A stretch of 20,523 nucleotides of DNA. Source: Peribacter sp964404805. Its GTDB lineage: Bacteria > Patescibacteriota > Gracilibacteria > Peribacterales > Peribacteraceae. The stretch lies in the NCBI GenBank assembly GCA_964404805.1, contig CAYOLJ010000012.1, positions 1-20,523 of the forward strand, read 5' to 3'. The translations under genes were made by a program, and so were the position numbers. The notes below the pieces were generated by a model. That model was not told where the DNA came from, ran no database searches, and was given only the letters and a program-made list of their open reading frames with translations. Below, in pieces: positions 1 to 7,847 of the stretch; position 1 is the stretch's first letter, and each line of letters begins with the position of its first letter.

Positions 1-1
1 A

Positions 2-88
2 CATGCGCAGTACACCGATGCAGCCAAACCGTATCTTTCAATGACGTTCGCGGCTAATCAGGTCATCAAGAATACGACGGGCGCCTAA
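2..88 (+). CDS. C-terminal fragment of an upstream protein (partial)
   Basis: An open frame enters from the left edge and ends at TAA 86-88. The 28 visible residues end in QVIKNTTGA. I do not recognise the family. The only support is an uninterrupted frame, a natural amino-acid composition and a hairpin right after the stop, as expected at the end of a transcription unit converging on the minus-strand regulator. The start lies outside the window. Confidence 0.4.
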   Translation, partial: HAQYTDAAKPYLSMTFAANQVIKNTTGA

Positions 89-95
89 TACCCCT

Positions 96-128
96 CACCC
101 CGGCCCTCTCCCGCGGGGAGAGGGGGTG
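96..128. terminator. GC-rich hairpin between convergent genes
   Basis: A perfect 9-bp stem (CCCTCTCCC 104-112 with GGGAGAGGG 116-124, loop GCG) is extended outward by CACCC 96-100 pairing with GGGTG 124-128 in an alternative register. It sits between the TAA at 88 and the minus-strand stop at 129-131. No T tract follows on either strand, so it is either a bidirectional terminator of unusual type or a dispersed palindromic repeat of the kind common in bacterial intergenic DNA. Confidence 0.5.
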
Positions 129-884
129 CTACTTCGCGACGAACGCCGTTGCTCCCAACCATGCCAGATCGAAGACCGCTTTCATTGTCTTCGTGAAGGT
201 TTGACTCTCTACGATGATTCCCAAAAGCTCGTTGGGATTGAGTGAAACTACCCCCACAGCATTGCCGAAGAGCAGGATCTCGTTATCGAAGGGGAACTGC
301 TCGCGGTTGACGAGCAGGATTTCGATGAGCGTCGAGTCATAATTCTTCGGCAGGAACGGCTCAATCGACTTGACGCTCTCGACGGTGTTGGGCGAGAGGT
401 AGCGTGCCTTGATTTTACGCTCAAAGCGCTTCTTGGTGTACTCGCGGAAGAACTCTGGGAAGAATTCGGTGACCTGACGCAGGTTGGTGTAGCCCAGAAG
501 CTCTCCTTGGGCCGAAAGGGATTCCAGAAATACCCGTTCAACGCCGTCACGTCCTTCATACGAACGAATCTTGGGGCGGAAACCGTGGGGACTTAAGAGT
601 GCCTTGAGATCGGGGATGAGTGATTTTGCAATGGTCGCTTTTTCCAGTTGGAGTTCCTGCAGGCGCTCGGGTGGTTCGGGGGCGAAACACTTGATGCCAT
701 TTCGGTTGTACTGACTTAAGAGTTTTTTCTGCAGGAGTTTTTCCAGCGTGTGGTAGCAGCTGACGCGATGCACTCCGGCTTTACGCGCGATGACCGAGAC
801 AGCCCCACCGTTCACCTCGAGGCAGGCGAGGTAGACTTTTGCCTCTTCATCGCTGAGCCCGAGCTTCAGAAGATCAGTGATCAT
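129..884 (-). CDS. TrmB-like winged-helix transcriptional regulator (R1)
   Basis: This 251-residue protein is probably a DNA-binding regulator. Residues 1-70 form a winged helix of the TrmB type, with the family's GLSDEEAKVYLACL opening followed by a recognition helix around residues 38-55. A short helical dimerisation stretch follows (about 72-98), then an effector domain starting at SYEGRDGVERVF (about 108-118). TrmB-family proteins usually sense a small ligand, often a sugar; nothing here identifies one. It diverges from the Cys-rich array with a 170-base gap to the preferred start of A, so it may control that array and itself. The ATG at 882-884 is preceded by TATATT with a 6-base gap, which suggests a leaderless start. 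It is the first of three related regulators in the window. Confidence 0.85.
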   Translation of the reverse strand: MITDLLKLGLSDEEAKVYLACLEVNGGAVSVIARKAGVHRVSCYHTLEKLLQKKLLSQYNRNGIKCFAPEPPERLQELQLEKATIAKSLIPDLKALLSPHGFRPKIRSYEGRDGVERVFLESLSAQGELLGYTNLRQVTEFFPEFFREYTKKRFERKIKARYLSPNTVESVKSIEPFLPKNYDSTLIEILLVNREQFPFDNEILLFGNAVGVVSLNPNELLGIIVESQTFTKTMKAVFDLAWLGATAFVAK

Positions 885-890
885 GGGGCC

Positions 891-896
891 AATATA
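891..896 (-). promoter_or_regulatory. -10 element for leaderless R1 transcript
   Basis: On the minus strand the hexamer TATATT ends 6 bases before the R1 ATG, which would place the transcription start at or near the A of the ATG. There is no Shine-Dalgarno sequence. No convincing -35 lies 16-18 bases upstream; TTGTAG sits 20 bases upstream. Confidence 0.45.
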
Positions 897-902
897 GCAC
901 TG

Positions 903-922
903 TTGTAAAATATTTTCTACAA
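903..922. promoter_or_regulatory. Candidate operator, TTGTA-N10-TACAA dyad
   Basis: The half sites TTGTA (903-907) and TACAA (918-922) flank an AT-rich centre that is itself nearly palindromic. The dyad lies in the divergent R1/A intergenic region, just upstream of the R1 -10 element. This is a common place for an autoregulatory site. The binding protein is inferred to be R1 or one of its paralogs from position alone. Confidence 0.3.
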
Positions 923-953
923 TATTTAAGTATTAGTTTATGGCTTCATAAAG

Positions 954-964
954 AGGAGAAATTG
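954..964 (+). promoter_or_regulatory. Shine-Dalgarno-like site and alternative TTG start of gene A
   Basis: AGGAG (954-958) is followed 3 bases later by a TTG (962) in frame with gene A. Starting here would add 31 residues without cysteine and without any counterpart in the other paralogs. TACAAT at 918-923 could be its -10, giving a leader of about 30 bases. The spacing from AGGAG to TTG is short. I prefer ATG 1055, but this signal keeps the question open. Confidence 0.3.
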
Positions 965-1054
965 AAATTATCCAGTGGACTGTTGGACAATAATGACTAT
1001 ACATTCCAGTATACCGATACTGGGGTCGGATTGTATGCCCAGTATTTTTTTGTG

Positions 1055-2731
1055 ATGCCTACCTGCAAGCACTGCTCATCGGCCTTTGAGGTCACACAGG
1101 ATGATCTAAAGCTTCTTGAAGAACTTTCCCCTGTCTTTAACGATAAGAAAGAACTCATTACACCTCCTACGCTCTGTCCCGATTGCAGGCTGCGCCGCAG
1201 GCAAACACACGTGAATCACGTCAATCTCTACGAGAGAAAGTGCGATCTTACAGGAGCGCAGATCATTTCGAATATCCATCCGTCTTCCCCCCACAAGGTC
1301 TATACCCAAGAGGATTGGTACAGCGACAAGTGGGACCCGCATGAATACCAGAGAGACTTCGATTTCTCTCGCCCGTTCTTTGAGCAGTGGAAAGAGCTGT
1401 TCGATGTTGTGCCGCGTCCGAATCTGATGACAGGCTACGAATTCGACGAAAACTGCGACTACACGAACTATGCCGGCAAGAATAAAGATTGCTACCTGAT
1501 CTTCGATTCTGATGAGAACAGAGACTGCTACTACAGTTATAGCATCAATCAGTGCGTGAATTGCGTTGGATGCTTCCGCGCGAGAAAATCTGAACTCTGC
1601 TATGAGTGCATTGATTGCGTGAAATGCTACGGCTCGTCGTACCTGCAGGATTGTGACAATTGCTCTGAATCGATGTTCCTCAAAAACTGTACGGGATGCA
1701 AAAAATGTCTGATGTGCAGTAATTTGAAAAACAAGGAGTATTTCGTTGAGAACAAGAAAGTCACCAAAGAGGAATTTGAAAAGTTTCGTGCCATGCTCGG
1801 AAAACATTCAGCTGTGGAGTCTGCGCGTCAGCGTTTTGATAAACTTAAACTAGAGTTTCCGCAAAAGTACATGCACGGTGTACAGAACGAGGACGTTGTC
1901 GGTGATTATTTGGTGAACTGCAAGAATGCGTACCACTGCTTTGACAGCGAAGACCTGTGGGATTGCCGGTATGTCTTTCAGGGCTTCATGCCGCTGAAAA
2001 ACTGCATGGATATACACGAGTGCGGCGAAGCAGAAAGGCTCTACGAGTGCTCGGTCGCAGGATATGAGTTGCATAGCTGTCTGTTTTGCAATCACACGCT
2101 CGCAAGCATGAGCGACATGATTTACTGTCAGCTGTGTCACCATTCGCAATACTGTTTCGGCTGCGTGGGCTTAAGACGCAAAAAATACTGCATCTTCAAT
2201 AAGCAATACACCAAAGAAGAGTACGAAGAACTCGTACCCAAGATCATCGACCACATGCGATCAACAAAGGAGTGGGGCGAATTCTTCCCGACCGAGACGT
2301 CGTGCTTTGCCTATAACGAGACTCTGGCCCAGGATTATTTCCCGCTTACGCAAAAAGAGGTTCTGGCGCGCGGTTGGCGATGGTTTGATGCAGTGGAGAA
2401 AAAGGATCAATACCTTGGTCCGCAGGTCGAAATTCCGGATAACATCGATGACACCACCGATGATATCTGCAAAAAAATACTGACCTGCTCAGAGAGCGGC
2501 AGACAGTACAAAATCATTCCACAGGAGCTCAAATTTCACAGACAGTTGCATGTACCGCTGCCCCGGACCAGTTTTTTCACGCGGTACCGCAAGCAGCTGG
2601 CGCAGCGCAACAAGCGTGTTCTGTATGAGCGCATATGCGATGCATGCGGCATGTCGATTCGAACCACCTATGCGCCGGACCGTCCGGAAAAAATATACTG
2701 TGAGAAATGTTATCAGGAATCGCTCGTATGA
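1055..2731 (+). CDS. Cys-rich zinc-ribbon paralog A
   Basis: This 558-residue protein carries 41 cysteines; its function is unknown. Domains in order: an N-terminal ribbon with C4, C7, C41 and C44; a degenerate second ribbon (only C63 left) and a W-rich block ending FFEQWKEL (about 108-115); Cys-rich module 1 (131-241); a charged linker; Cys-rich module 2 (278-391); EWGEFFP (406-412); and a C-terminal ribbon with C528, C531, C549 and C552. ATG 1055 puts the protein start level with every other paralog (M-x2-C) and has TATTTT 6 bases upstream; TTG 962 in the same frame is the alternative. Unlike its siblings it ends CYQESLV rather than CYLKEVY, and its stop overlaps the next start as ATGA. Its C-terminal third (YKIIPQELKF) groups it with B. 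No signal peptide is seen. Confidence 0.85.
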   Translation: MPTCKHCSSAFEVTQDDLKLLEELSPVFNDKKELITPPTLCPDCRLRRRQTHVNHVNLYERKCDLTGAQIISNIHPSSPHKVYTQEDWYSDKWDPHEYQRDFDFSRPFFEQWKELFDVVPRPNLMTGYEFDENCDYTNYAGKNKDCYLIFDSDENRDCYYSYSINQCVNCVGCFRARKSELCYECIDCVKCYGSSYLQDCDNCSESMFLKNCTGCKKCLMCSNLKNKEYFVENKKVTKEEFEKFRAMLGKHSAVESARQRFDKLKLEFPQKYMHGVQNEDVVGDYLVNCKNAYHCFDSEDLWDCRYVFQGFMPLKNCMDIHECGEAERLYECSVAGYELHSCLFCNHTLASMSDMIYCQLCHHSQYCFGCVGLRRKKYCIFNKQYTKEEYEELVPKIIDHMRSTKEWGEFFPTETSCFAYNETLAQDYFPLTQKEVLARGWRWFDAVEKKDQYLGPQVEIPDNIDDTTDDICKKILTCSESGRQYKIIPQELKFHRQLHVPLPRTSFFTRYRKQLAQRNKRVLYERICDACGMSIRTTYAPDRPEKIYCEKCYQESLV

Positions 2732-4386
2732 CGCAAAAGACTTGCCGCCAATGTTCGGCCAAGTATGAGGTCACGAAGGACGATCTCGCGTTCCTCGAGA
2801 AGGTGTCTCCCGTCTTTGCAGGCGAGAAGGAGTCGATCCCGCCTCCGATGCTGTGTCCGGAGTGTCGGCAACAGAGGCGGCTCAGCTGGCGCAACGAGCG
2901 GAACCTCTATCACCGAAAGTGCGATCTCACCGGGCGGCAGATCATTTCGATGTATGCCCCAGAGAGTTCGCAGAAAGTCTATGACCAGGAAGCCTTTTGG
3001 AGTGATCAGTGGGATCCGCTTGATTACGGGAGAAGCCTCGATTTCTCACGGTCGTTCTTTGAGCAGTTCGCGGAACTCTTCTTGGCTGCTCCACGGATCA
3101 GTTTGATCAATAAGGATCATGAGAACAGTGAGTACTGCAATTTCTCCATTCACGACAAGAACAGCTATCTCCTCTTCACTTCCATGGAGTGCGAGGATTC
3201 GTTCTACACAAACCGCGTTCTCTTTTCAAAGAGCGTGTGTGACTGCTCCAATATCGAACATTGCGAGCTTTGCTACGAGATTGTCGACTCTGATCGTTGT
3301 TACAACTGTCAGTATCTGCAGAATTGCAGCAATTGCTTTGACTGCTTTCTCGGCTACAACCTGCGGGGATGTCGCAACTGTTTCGCGTGCTACGGATTGC
3401 AGAATGCAGAGTATCGCGTCGGAAATGTTCAGTACTCGAAGGAGAAGTACGAAGCGCTTGTCGCGGAGCTTAAGCAGGACCTCAAAAGTGTACGCAAGAG
3501 CTTTGAAGAGCGCCGGGCGGCATTGCCACGCAAATTCATGGATGGCATCAATGCGGAAGACTGCACGGGCAACGCCATCATCAACTCGAAGAACGCACAA
3601 GTGTGCTACGAAGTGATCGGTCTGCACGACTGCCACTTCGTTGCAAATGCGACAGAGCTCAAGGACTGCATAGATGTGAACAACGATGATCACTCGGAGC
3701 TCGTTTACGAATCTGTCGGCAGCGAGACAAACTCCCAGCATTGCTTCAATGATATTTGCTGGTTCAACCGCGAGATTCTCTATTGCAGCCTCTGTTTCCA
3801 CTGCGATCACTGCTTTGGGTGCTGCAGCTTGAAGCGCCAGAAGTACTGCATCCTGAATAAGCAGTATTCCAAAGAAGAATACGAGGTACTGGTGCCAAAG
3901 ATCATCGCGCACATGCGATCCACCGGAGAGTGGGGCGGGTTCTTTTCTCCAAAGTTCTCACCATTCGCCTTCAATGAGACGATGGCGCAGGATTTCTTTC
4001 CGCTCAATGAAGAGGAAGTACTGAACCGGGGATGGAAGTGGCGAAATGACAACGAGAAGCAGTCGTACATGGGTCCCGCCGTCAGCGTTCCTGATTCCAT
4101 TGATGATACGAATGACGCCATCTGCGAGCAAATTCTGCGCTGTTCTGTCACAGAAAAGCCGTACAAGATCGTGCCGAAGGAACTGAAGTTTTATCGCCAG
4201 ATGGGTATCCCTCCTCCGAAGAAATGTTTCGAACAGCGCATGCTCGAACGGATGCTCCTGCGCAATCCCCGCAAGCTCTGGAAACGCCAATGTCAGAAGT
4301 GCCAGAAGGCCATCGAGACGACCTATGCGCCCGAACGACCCGAGATTGTGTATTGCGCAGAGTGTTATCTTAAAGAGGTATACTGA
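2728..4386 (+). CDS. Cys-rich zinc-ribbon paralog B
   Basis: This 552-residue protein of unknown function has 39 cysteines. The ribbon ligands C6, C9, C43 and C46 are intact. The second ribbon has lost three ligands (C65 stays, in CDLTG). Module 1 spans about 132-241 and module 2 about 275-385; each ends with an NxQYSKE-type motif. The C-terminal ribbon is C522, C525, C543, C546. The start at 2728 overlaps the stop of A by four bases (ATGA), which implies translational coupling; an in-frame ATG at 2707 inside A is less likely because the siblings begin a few residues before the first ribbon. With A it forms a subfamily (GPxVxxPDxIDDT, YKIVPKELKF). It ends CAECYLKEVY. Confidence 0.88.
   Translation: MTQKTCRQCSAKYEVTKDDLAFLEKVSPVFAGEKESIPPPMLCPECRQQRRLSWRNERNLYHRKCDLTGRQIISMYAPESSQKVYDQEAFWSDQWDPLDYGRSLDFSRSFFEQFAELFLAAPRISLINKDHENSEYCNFSIHDKNSYLLFTSMECEDSFYTNRVLFSKSVCDCSNIEHCELCYEIVDSDRCYNCQYLQNCSNCFDCFLGYNLRGCRNCFACYGLQNAEYRVGNVQYSKEKYEALVAELKQDLKSVRKSFEERRAALPRKFMDGINAEDCTGNAIINSKNAQVCYEVIGLHDCHFVANATELKDCIDVNNDDHSELVYESVGSETNSQHCFNDICWFNREILYCSLCFHCDHCFGCCSLKRQKYCILNKQYSKEEYEVLVPKIIAHMRSTGEWGGFFSPKFSPFAFNETMAQDFFPLNEEEVLNRGWKWRNDNEKQSYMGPAVSVPDSIDDTNDAICEQILRCSVTEKPYKIVPKELKFYRQMGIPPPKKCFEQRMLERMLLRNPRKLWKRQCQKCQKAIETTYAPERPEIVYCAECYLKEVY
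4379..4384 (+). promoter_or_regulatory. TATACT across the stop of B, candidate -10 for C
   Basis: The last codons of B (GTA TAC TGA) create TATACT, and the ATG of C follows after an 8-base gap. The same hexamer at a similar distance precedes the separately transcribed genes E and R2, which supports a promoter role. There is no -35 at the usual distance. AAAGAGG just upstream could instead help re-initiation. Confidence 0.35.
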
Positions 4387-4392
4387 GCGCCC

Positions 4393-6066
4393 ATGCAACG
4401 CTCCTGCCATAACCAATGGTGCAAGCAAACCTTCGAGATCACTGAGGATGATCAGAAATTTCTGCGTGATTTCGACGTTCCGGAGCCGAAGTCCTGCCCT
4501 GACTGCCGGCTTATGCGGCGCATGAACGAACGTAATGCTCGCAAGCTCTACTGGCGAACCTGTTCCAAAACCGGTCAGCGTATTCTGTCGCAGTACCATC
4601 CCGACCATCCCTTTCCGGTCTACATGCCGGAAGTGTGGTGGGGTGATGAGTGGGAGGGACTCGATTTCGGGCGCGACATTGATTTTTTGCAGCCGTTCTT
4701 CACACAATTCCTCGAGCTCAAGAATGTCGTCCCGCATCAGGCGCGTTTTGTCATGCAAGGCACGATGGAGAACACCGACTACGCCAACTGTGCCGGCTAC
4801 ATGAAGAACTGCTACCTGTGTTTCGAAGCGGATTACAACGAAGACTGCTACTACAGCAATCGCGTTTACCACTGCAAGAACATGGTGGATTGCAGCAACT
4901 GTTACGAGAGCGAAATTTGCTACGAGAGTATCGATTGCACTGGCTGCCATAGTTTGTTTTTCTCACAGGATTGTCAGAATTGTTCCGAGAGCAGGTTTCT
5001 TAAGAATTGCATTGGGTGCCGTGAGTGTCTTGGTTGCATCAATCAGCGTCAGAAACGACATATGATTCTCAATGAGCAACTTACGAAGGAGGAATTTGAG
5101 AAACAGAAAGCCGCTTTGCATCTCGAAAGTACAAAGGGCGTCATGGCTTTCCGCAAACGCTGTGAGGAATTTTTCCACACACAGCCACAGAGATATGCGC
5201 AGGCGGAACGGAACGAAAACTGCAGTGGTGATCACCTGTACGACTCCAAGAATTCGTTTAATTGCATGGACAGCAAGGATCTTGAAGATTGTAAGTACTG
5301 TGCCAAGGTGGCCATGGGCGTGAAATCGAGCATGGATTACACCTCATGGGGCGATAAGGCGGAGCGCCTGTATCAGTGTTCGGCTTGCGGTAATAACGCT
5401 TTCAATCTCAAGTTCTGTACCACATGCGTTACGAACAATACTGACCTTGAGTACTGCGATGGCTGCACAGGATGTAAGAATTGCTTCGGCTGTGTTGGTT
5501 TAAAAAAGAAGCAGCATTGTATTTTAAACAAGCAGTATACGGAGGGGGAGTATGAGAAACTCCGTAAACAACTTGTTGCACATATGGAGACGACCGAAGA
5601 GTGGGGCGAATACTTTCCCAAAGAGGTTTGTCCGTTTGGCTATAACGAAACCATCGTCATGGAGTACTTTCAGTTGGATAAAAAGGAGGCCATCAAGCGT
5701 GGCTACAAGTGGCGCGAAGAAGTAGATGAGCCACTGGATGTACAGAAAGTGATTCCGGCTACCAAGTTACCCGACACGATCGCAGAAATTCCGGATGATG
5801 TGCTCAACTGGGCTATTACTTCTGAAAAAACAAAGCGTCCTTTCCGCATTACCAAGCAAGAGTTGGAATTCTACAGAGCACACTCCCTGCCACTACCGCA
5901 CCTGCATCCGGAAGAGCGACATGAAGAGCGCTTAAAGAAGCGTCCTCCGCGTCGTCTCTGGGAACGGCCGTGTTCAGCGTGCAGTAAGGAAGTCGAGTCG
6001 ACGTTTGCTCCGGAGCGGAAGGAGAGGATTCTGTGTGAGGAGTGTTACTTGAAGGAGGTATACTGA
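4393..6066 (+). CDS. Cys-rich zinc-ribbon paralog C
   Basis: This 557-residue family member has 41 cysteines. Its N-terminal ribbon is a variant with four residues between the first pair (C5 and C10, CHNQWC) and a normal second pair (C35, C38). The second ribbon is degenerate (C57 remains). Modules 1 and 2 lie at roughly 130-240 and 280-390; module 2 closes with CFGCVGLKKKQHCILNKQ. The C-terminal half has the commoner subfamily signature (IPDDVLNWAI, KRPFRITKQELEFYR), although the Cys normally in that block is Ser here (AITSEKT). The C-terminal ribbon is C527, C530, C548, C551. It starts 6 bases after the stop of B and has no Shine-Dalgarno sequence at normal spacing. Function unknown. Confidence 0.87.
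   Translation: MQRSCHNQWCKQTFEITEDDQKFLRDFDVPEPKSCPDCRLMRRMNERNARKLYWRTCSKTGQRILSQYHPDHPFPVYMPEVWWGDEWEGLDFGRDIDFLQPFFTQFLELKNVVPHQARFVMQGTMENTDYANCAGYMKNCYLCFEADYNEDCYYSNRVYHCKNMVDCSNCYESEICYESIDCTGCHSLFFSQDCQNCSESRFLKNCIGCRECLGCINQRQKRHMILNEQLTKEEFEKQKAALHLESTKGVMAFRKRCEEFFHTQPQRYAQAERNENCSGDHLYDSKNSFNCMDSKDLEDCKYCAKVAMGVKSSMDYTSWGDKAERLYQCSACGNNAFNLKFCTTCVTNNTDLEYCDGCTGCKNCFGCVGLKKKQHCILNKQYTEGEYEKLRKQLVAHMETTEEWGEYFPKEVCPFGYNETIVMEYFQLDKKEAIKRGYKWREEVDEPLDVQKVIPATKLPDTIAEIPDDVLNWAITSEKTKRPFRITKQELEFYRAHSLPLPHLHPEERHEERLKKRPPRRLWERPCSACSKEVESTFAPERKERILCEECYLKEVY
6059..6064 (+). promoter_or_regulatory. TATACT across the stop of C, candidate -10 for D
   Basis: GTA TAC TGA at the end of C gives TATACT, 9 bases before the ATG of D. 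AAGGAGG lies directly upstream but is 15 bases from the ATG, long for a ribosome binding site. Confidence 0.35.
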
Positions 6067-6073
6067 ATCCCCG

Positions 6074-7723
6074 ATGCTCGTCTGCCCCCTCACCGGCCGC
6101 ACGTTCACAATTTCGCCTGCCGAAATGGCATTACGCGAAAAGCTTGGTGTTGAAGGCGAGCCCGTACTTCATCCCATTGCGCGCTGGCAGATTCTTGCTG
6201 CCTTTTGGCAGCACTGGGCGCTCCACAAACGCAGGTGTGATAAGACGGGCAAGCCGATCGTCTCCGTTTTTTCCGAAGACTGTCCGTATCCTGTCTGGCA
6301 CAAAGATGAGTGGATCAAACATGCCGCTCCGCCTTCTGCAGAGATTGACCTTGCAAAGCCGATTTTTCCGCAGATGTGGGAGCTCTTTCGGCAGTGTCCC
6401 ATCCCCCACAATATTGGTGCCGGGAATCAGAATTGCGAGTATGCCGATGACTGGTGGTATTCCAAAAATTGCCATCTCTGTCACTCGGGATTGAACGATG
6501 AAGATCTGCGCTACTGCTATCGGGTTTTTCAAATGAAAAACAGTCAGTTCTGCGTATTCTCGTACGACAGCGAACTTTGCGTCGATCTCATCAACTCCCA
6601 CAATTGCTTTCGTTCAGTGTATCTTTTCAACTGCTGGAATTGCTCCGAGAGTGCATTTCTCTATGACTGTCGCAACTGCCAGCACTGCATGTTCTGCAGC
6701 AACCTTCGTAATAAGCAGTACTGCTTCGGTAATCAGCAGCTCACCAAGGAGGAGTACGAGAAGCGCATGCACGAGTGGGATCTCCGTTCCCGGCAGATTT
6801 ATGAGAGAGCGAAGGAAACATTCAGAGAAATGCTGCGGAAACGAAGTTGGCACCGCGCAACCTTCATCGATCAGTGTCAGGAATGCAGTAATTCCAACTA
6901 CGTGTACGCGAGCAAAGAATGCAAAAATTGCTTTTTTGTCGACGAATTAGAAGATTGTACGAATGTGCTTCGTGGCTTTGGTGGAAAGGACTGCTTAGAC
7001 AGCGTATGTGCGGCCGTAGGAGTGGAACTCGTGTATGGTGTGACGGAGCCTCAAGATAAGTGTTACGACGTAAAATTTGGTTGTAATATCATGCAGTGCA
7101 AGTTCATGGAGTACTGCGCACACTGTTTTCAGTGTCAGAACTGCTTTGGTTGCTGTGGCCTAGTCGGCAAAAAGCATCATATCTTCAACAAGCCCTACGA
7201 ACCGGAGGAATACAAAACAAAGAAGGCAGAGATTATCGCGGCGATGAAGAAAACAGGAGAATACGGCGCGTTTTTCCCCGCACACTTTGCAGCGAATCCC
7301 TACGAAGAGAGCTTGTCTGGTTTCTACTGGCCGATGACCACGGAGGAGGGGAAGAAGTTGGGATTCCGGATGCGAGAAAGAGAGGAAAAGCGCGAAACGG
7401 ATGCCGTTGATTCCACCCAAGTCCCTGATCGAAGCGACCAAGCCGATGATTCTGTGACGAAGACGCCGTACTGGGATGCGACTACCAAACGGCCCTTCCA
7501 GATCCTCAAAGAGGATGTCACCTTCGCACAAGATCTTGGGGTGCCACTGCCCTACACCTACTACATGCGCCGATTGCAGGAGAATTTCCGTCTCATTCCT
7601 TTCGACGGCACGCTACGCGAAGTTTCGTGTGGAAAGTGTTCGAAGCAAACGCAGACGAGCTGGCCGCAGGAATATAACGGCAGAATTCTGTGTGAGGAGT
7701 GCTATCTGAAAGAGGTGTATTAA
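6074..7723 (+). CDS. Cys-rich paralog D, N-terminal ribbon lost
   Basis: This is the most divergent and shortest member (549 residues, 38 cysteines). The N-terminal ribbon is gone: only C4 remains, and the position of the second CxxC reads LHPIARWQ. The second-ribbon region keeps one Cys (RRCDKTGKPIVSVF). Both Cys-rich modules and the C-terminal ribbon (C519, C522, C540, C543) are intact, so the gene is specialised rather than decayed. The RPFRI block is altered (KRPFQILKEDVTFAQDL) and lacks the usual Cys before it (YWDATTKRPF). It ends CEECYLKEVY using GTG TAT TAA, so there is no TATACT at its stop. It is the last gene of the A-D run. Function unknown. Confidence 0.85.
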   Translation: MLVCPLTGRTFTISPAEMALREKLGVEGEPVLHPIARWQILAAFWQHWALHKRRCDKTGKPIVSVFSEDCPYPVWHKDEWIKHAAPPSAEIDLAKPIFPQMWELFRQCPIPHNIGAGNQNCEYADDWWYSKNCHLCHSGLNDEDLRYCYRVFQMKNSQFCVFSYDSELCVDLINSHNCFRSVYLFNCWNCSESAFLYDCRNCQHCMFCSNLRNKQYCFGNQQLTKEEYEKRMHEWDLRSRQIYERAKETFREMLRKRSWHRATFIDQCQECSNSNYVYASKECKNCFFVDELEDCTNVLRGFGGKDCLDSVCAAVGVELVYGVTEPQDKCYDVKFGCNIMQCKFMEYCAHCFQCQNCFGCCGLVGKKHHIFNKPYEPEEYKTKKAEIIAAMKKTGEYGAFFPAHFAANPYEESLSGFYWPMTTEEGKKLGFRMREREEKRETDAVDSTQVPDRSDQADDSVTKTPYWDATTKRPFQILKEDVTFAQDLGVPLPYTYYMRRLQENFRLIPFDGTLREVSCGKCSKQTQTSWPQEYNGRILCEECYLKEVY

Positions 7724-7732
7724 CACCAGCAA

Positions 7733-7833
7733 CGTGTCATGGTGAGGAGCGAAGCGTCTCGAACCATACGCGTTGCAGCTCATATGCGTGTCGCCCTTCG
7801 AGACGCGCTTCCAGCGCTCCTCAGGGTGACACG
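7733..7833. repeat. Long imperfect inverted repeat between D and E
   Basis: The left arm 7733-7763 and right arm 7797-7833 are near reverse complements. They share CGTGTCA, TGAGGAGC, GAAGCG and TCTCGAA in order, with the right arm carrying 6 extra bases. The 33-base spacer contains a short ACGC/GCGT pair. The shape is that of a dispersed intergenic palindromic repeat and could also end transcription of A-D. It has no T tract. Confidence 0.6.
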
Positions 7834-7834
7834 C

Positions 7835-7840
7835 TATACT
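7835..7840 (+). promoter_or_regulatory. -10 element for leaderless gene E
   Basis: TATACT ends 7 bases before the ATG of E, immediately outside the inverted repeat. No Shine-Dalgarno sequence is present. The usual -35 position would fall inside the repeat and shows no TTGACA-like hexamer. Confidence 0.45.
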
Positions 7841-7847
7841 TTCAACG

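Noticed and set aside
1106..1807. Long minus-strand open frames opposite the paralogs (also near 3226-3912, 3958-4950, 9301-9864 and 18342-19100)
   Set aside because: They mirror the strongly biased codons of the conserved forward genes, have no family features and run through proteins with clear motifs on the plus strand.
6051..6058. AAGGAGG at the gene ends as ordinary ribosome binding sites
   Set aside because: It is fixed by the Lys-Glu codons of the conserved tail and lies 12-15 bases from the next ATG, so a normal role is doubtful; a re-initiation role is not excluded.
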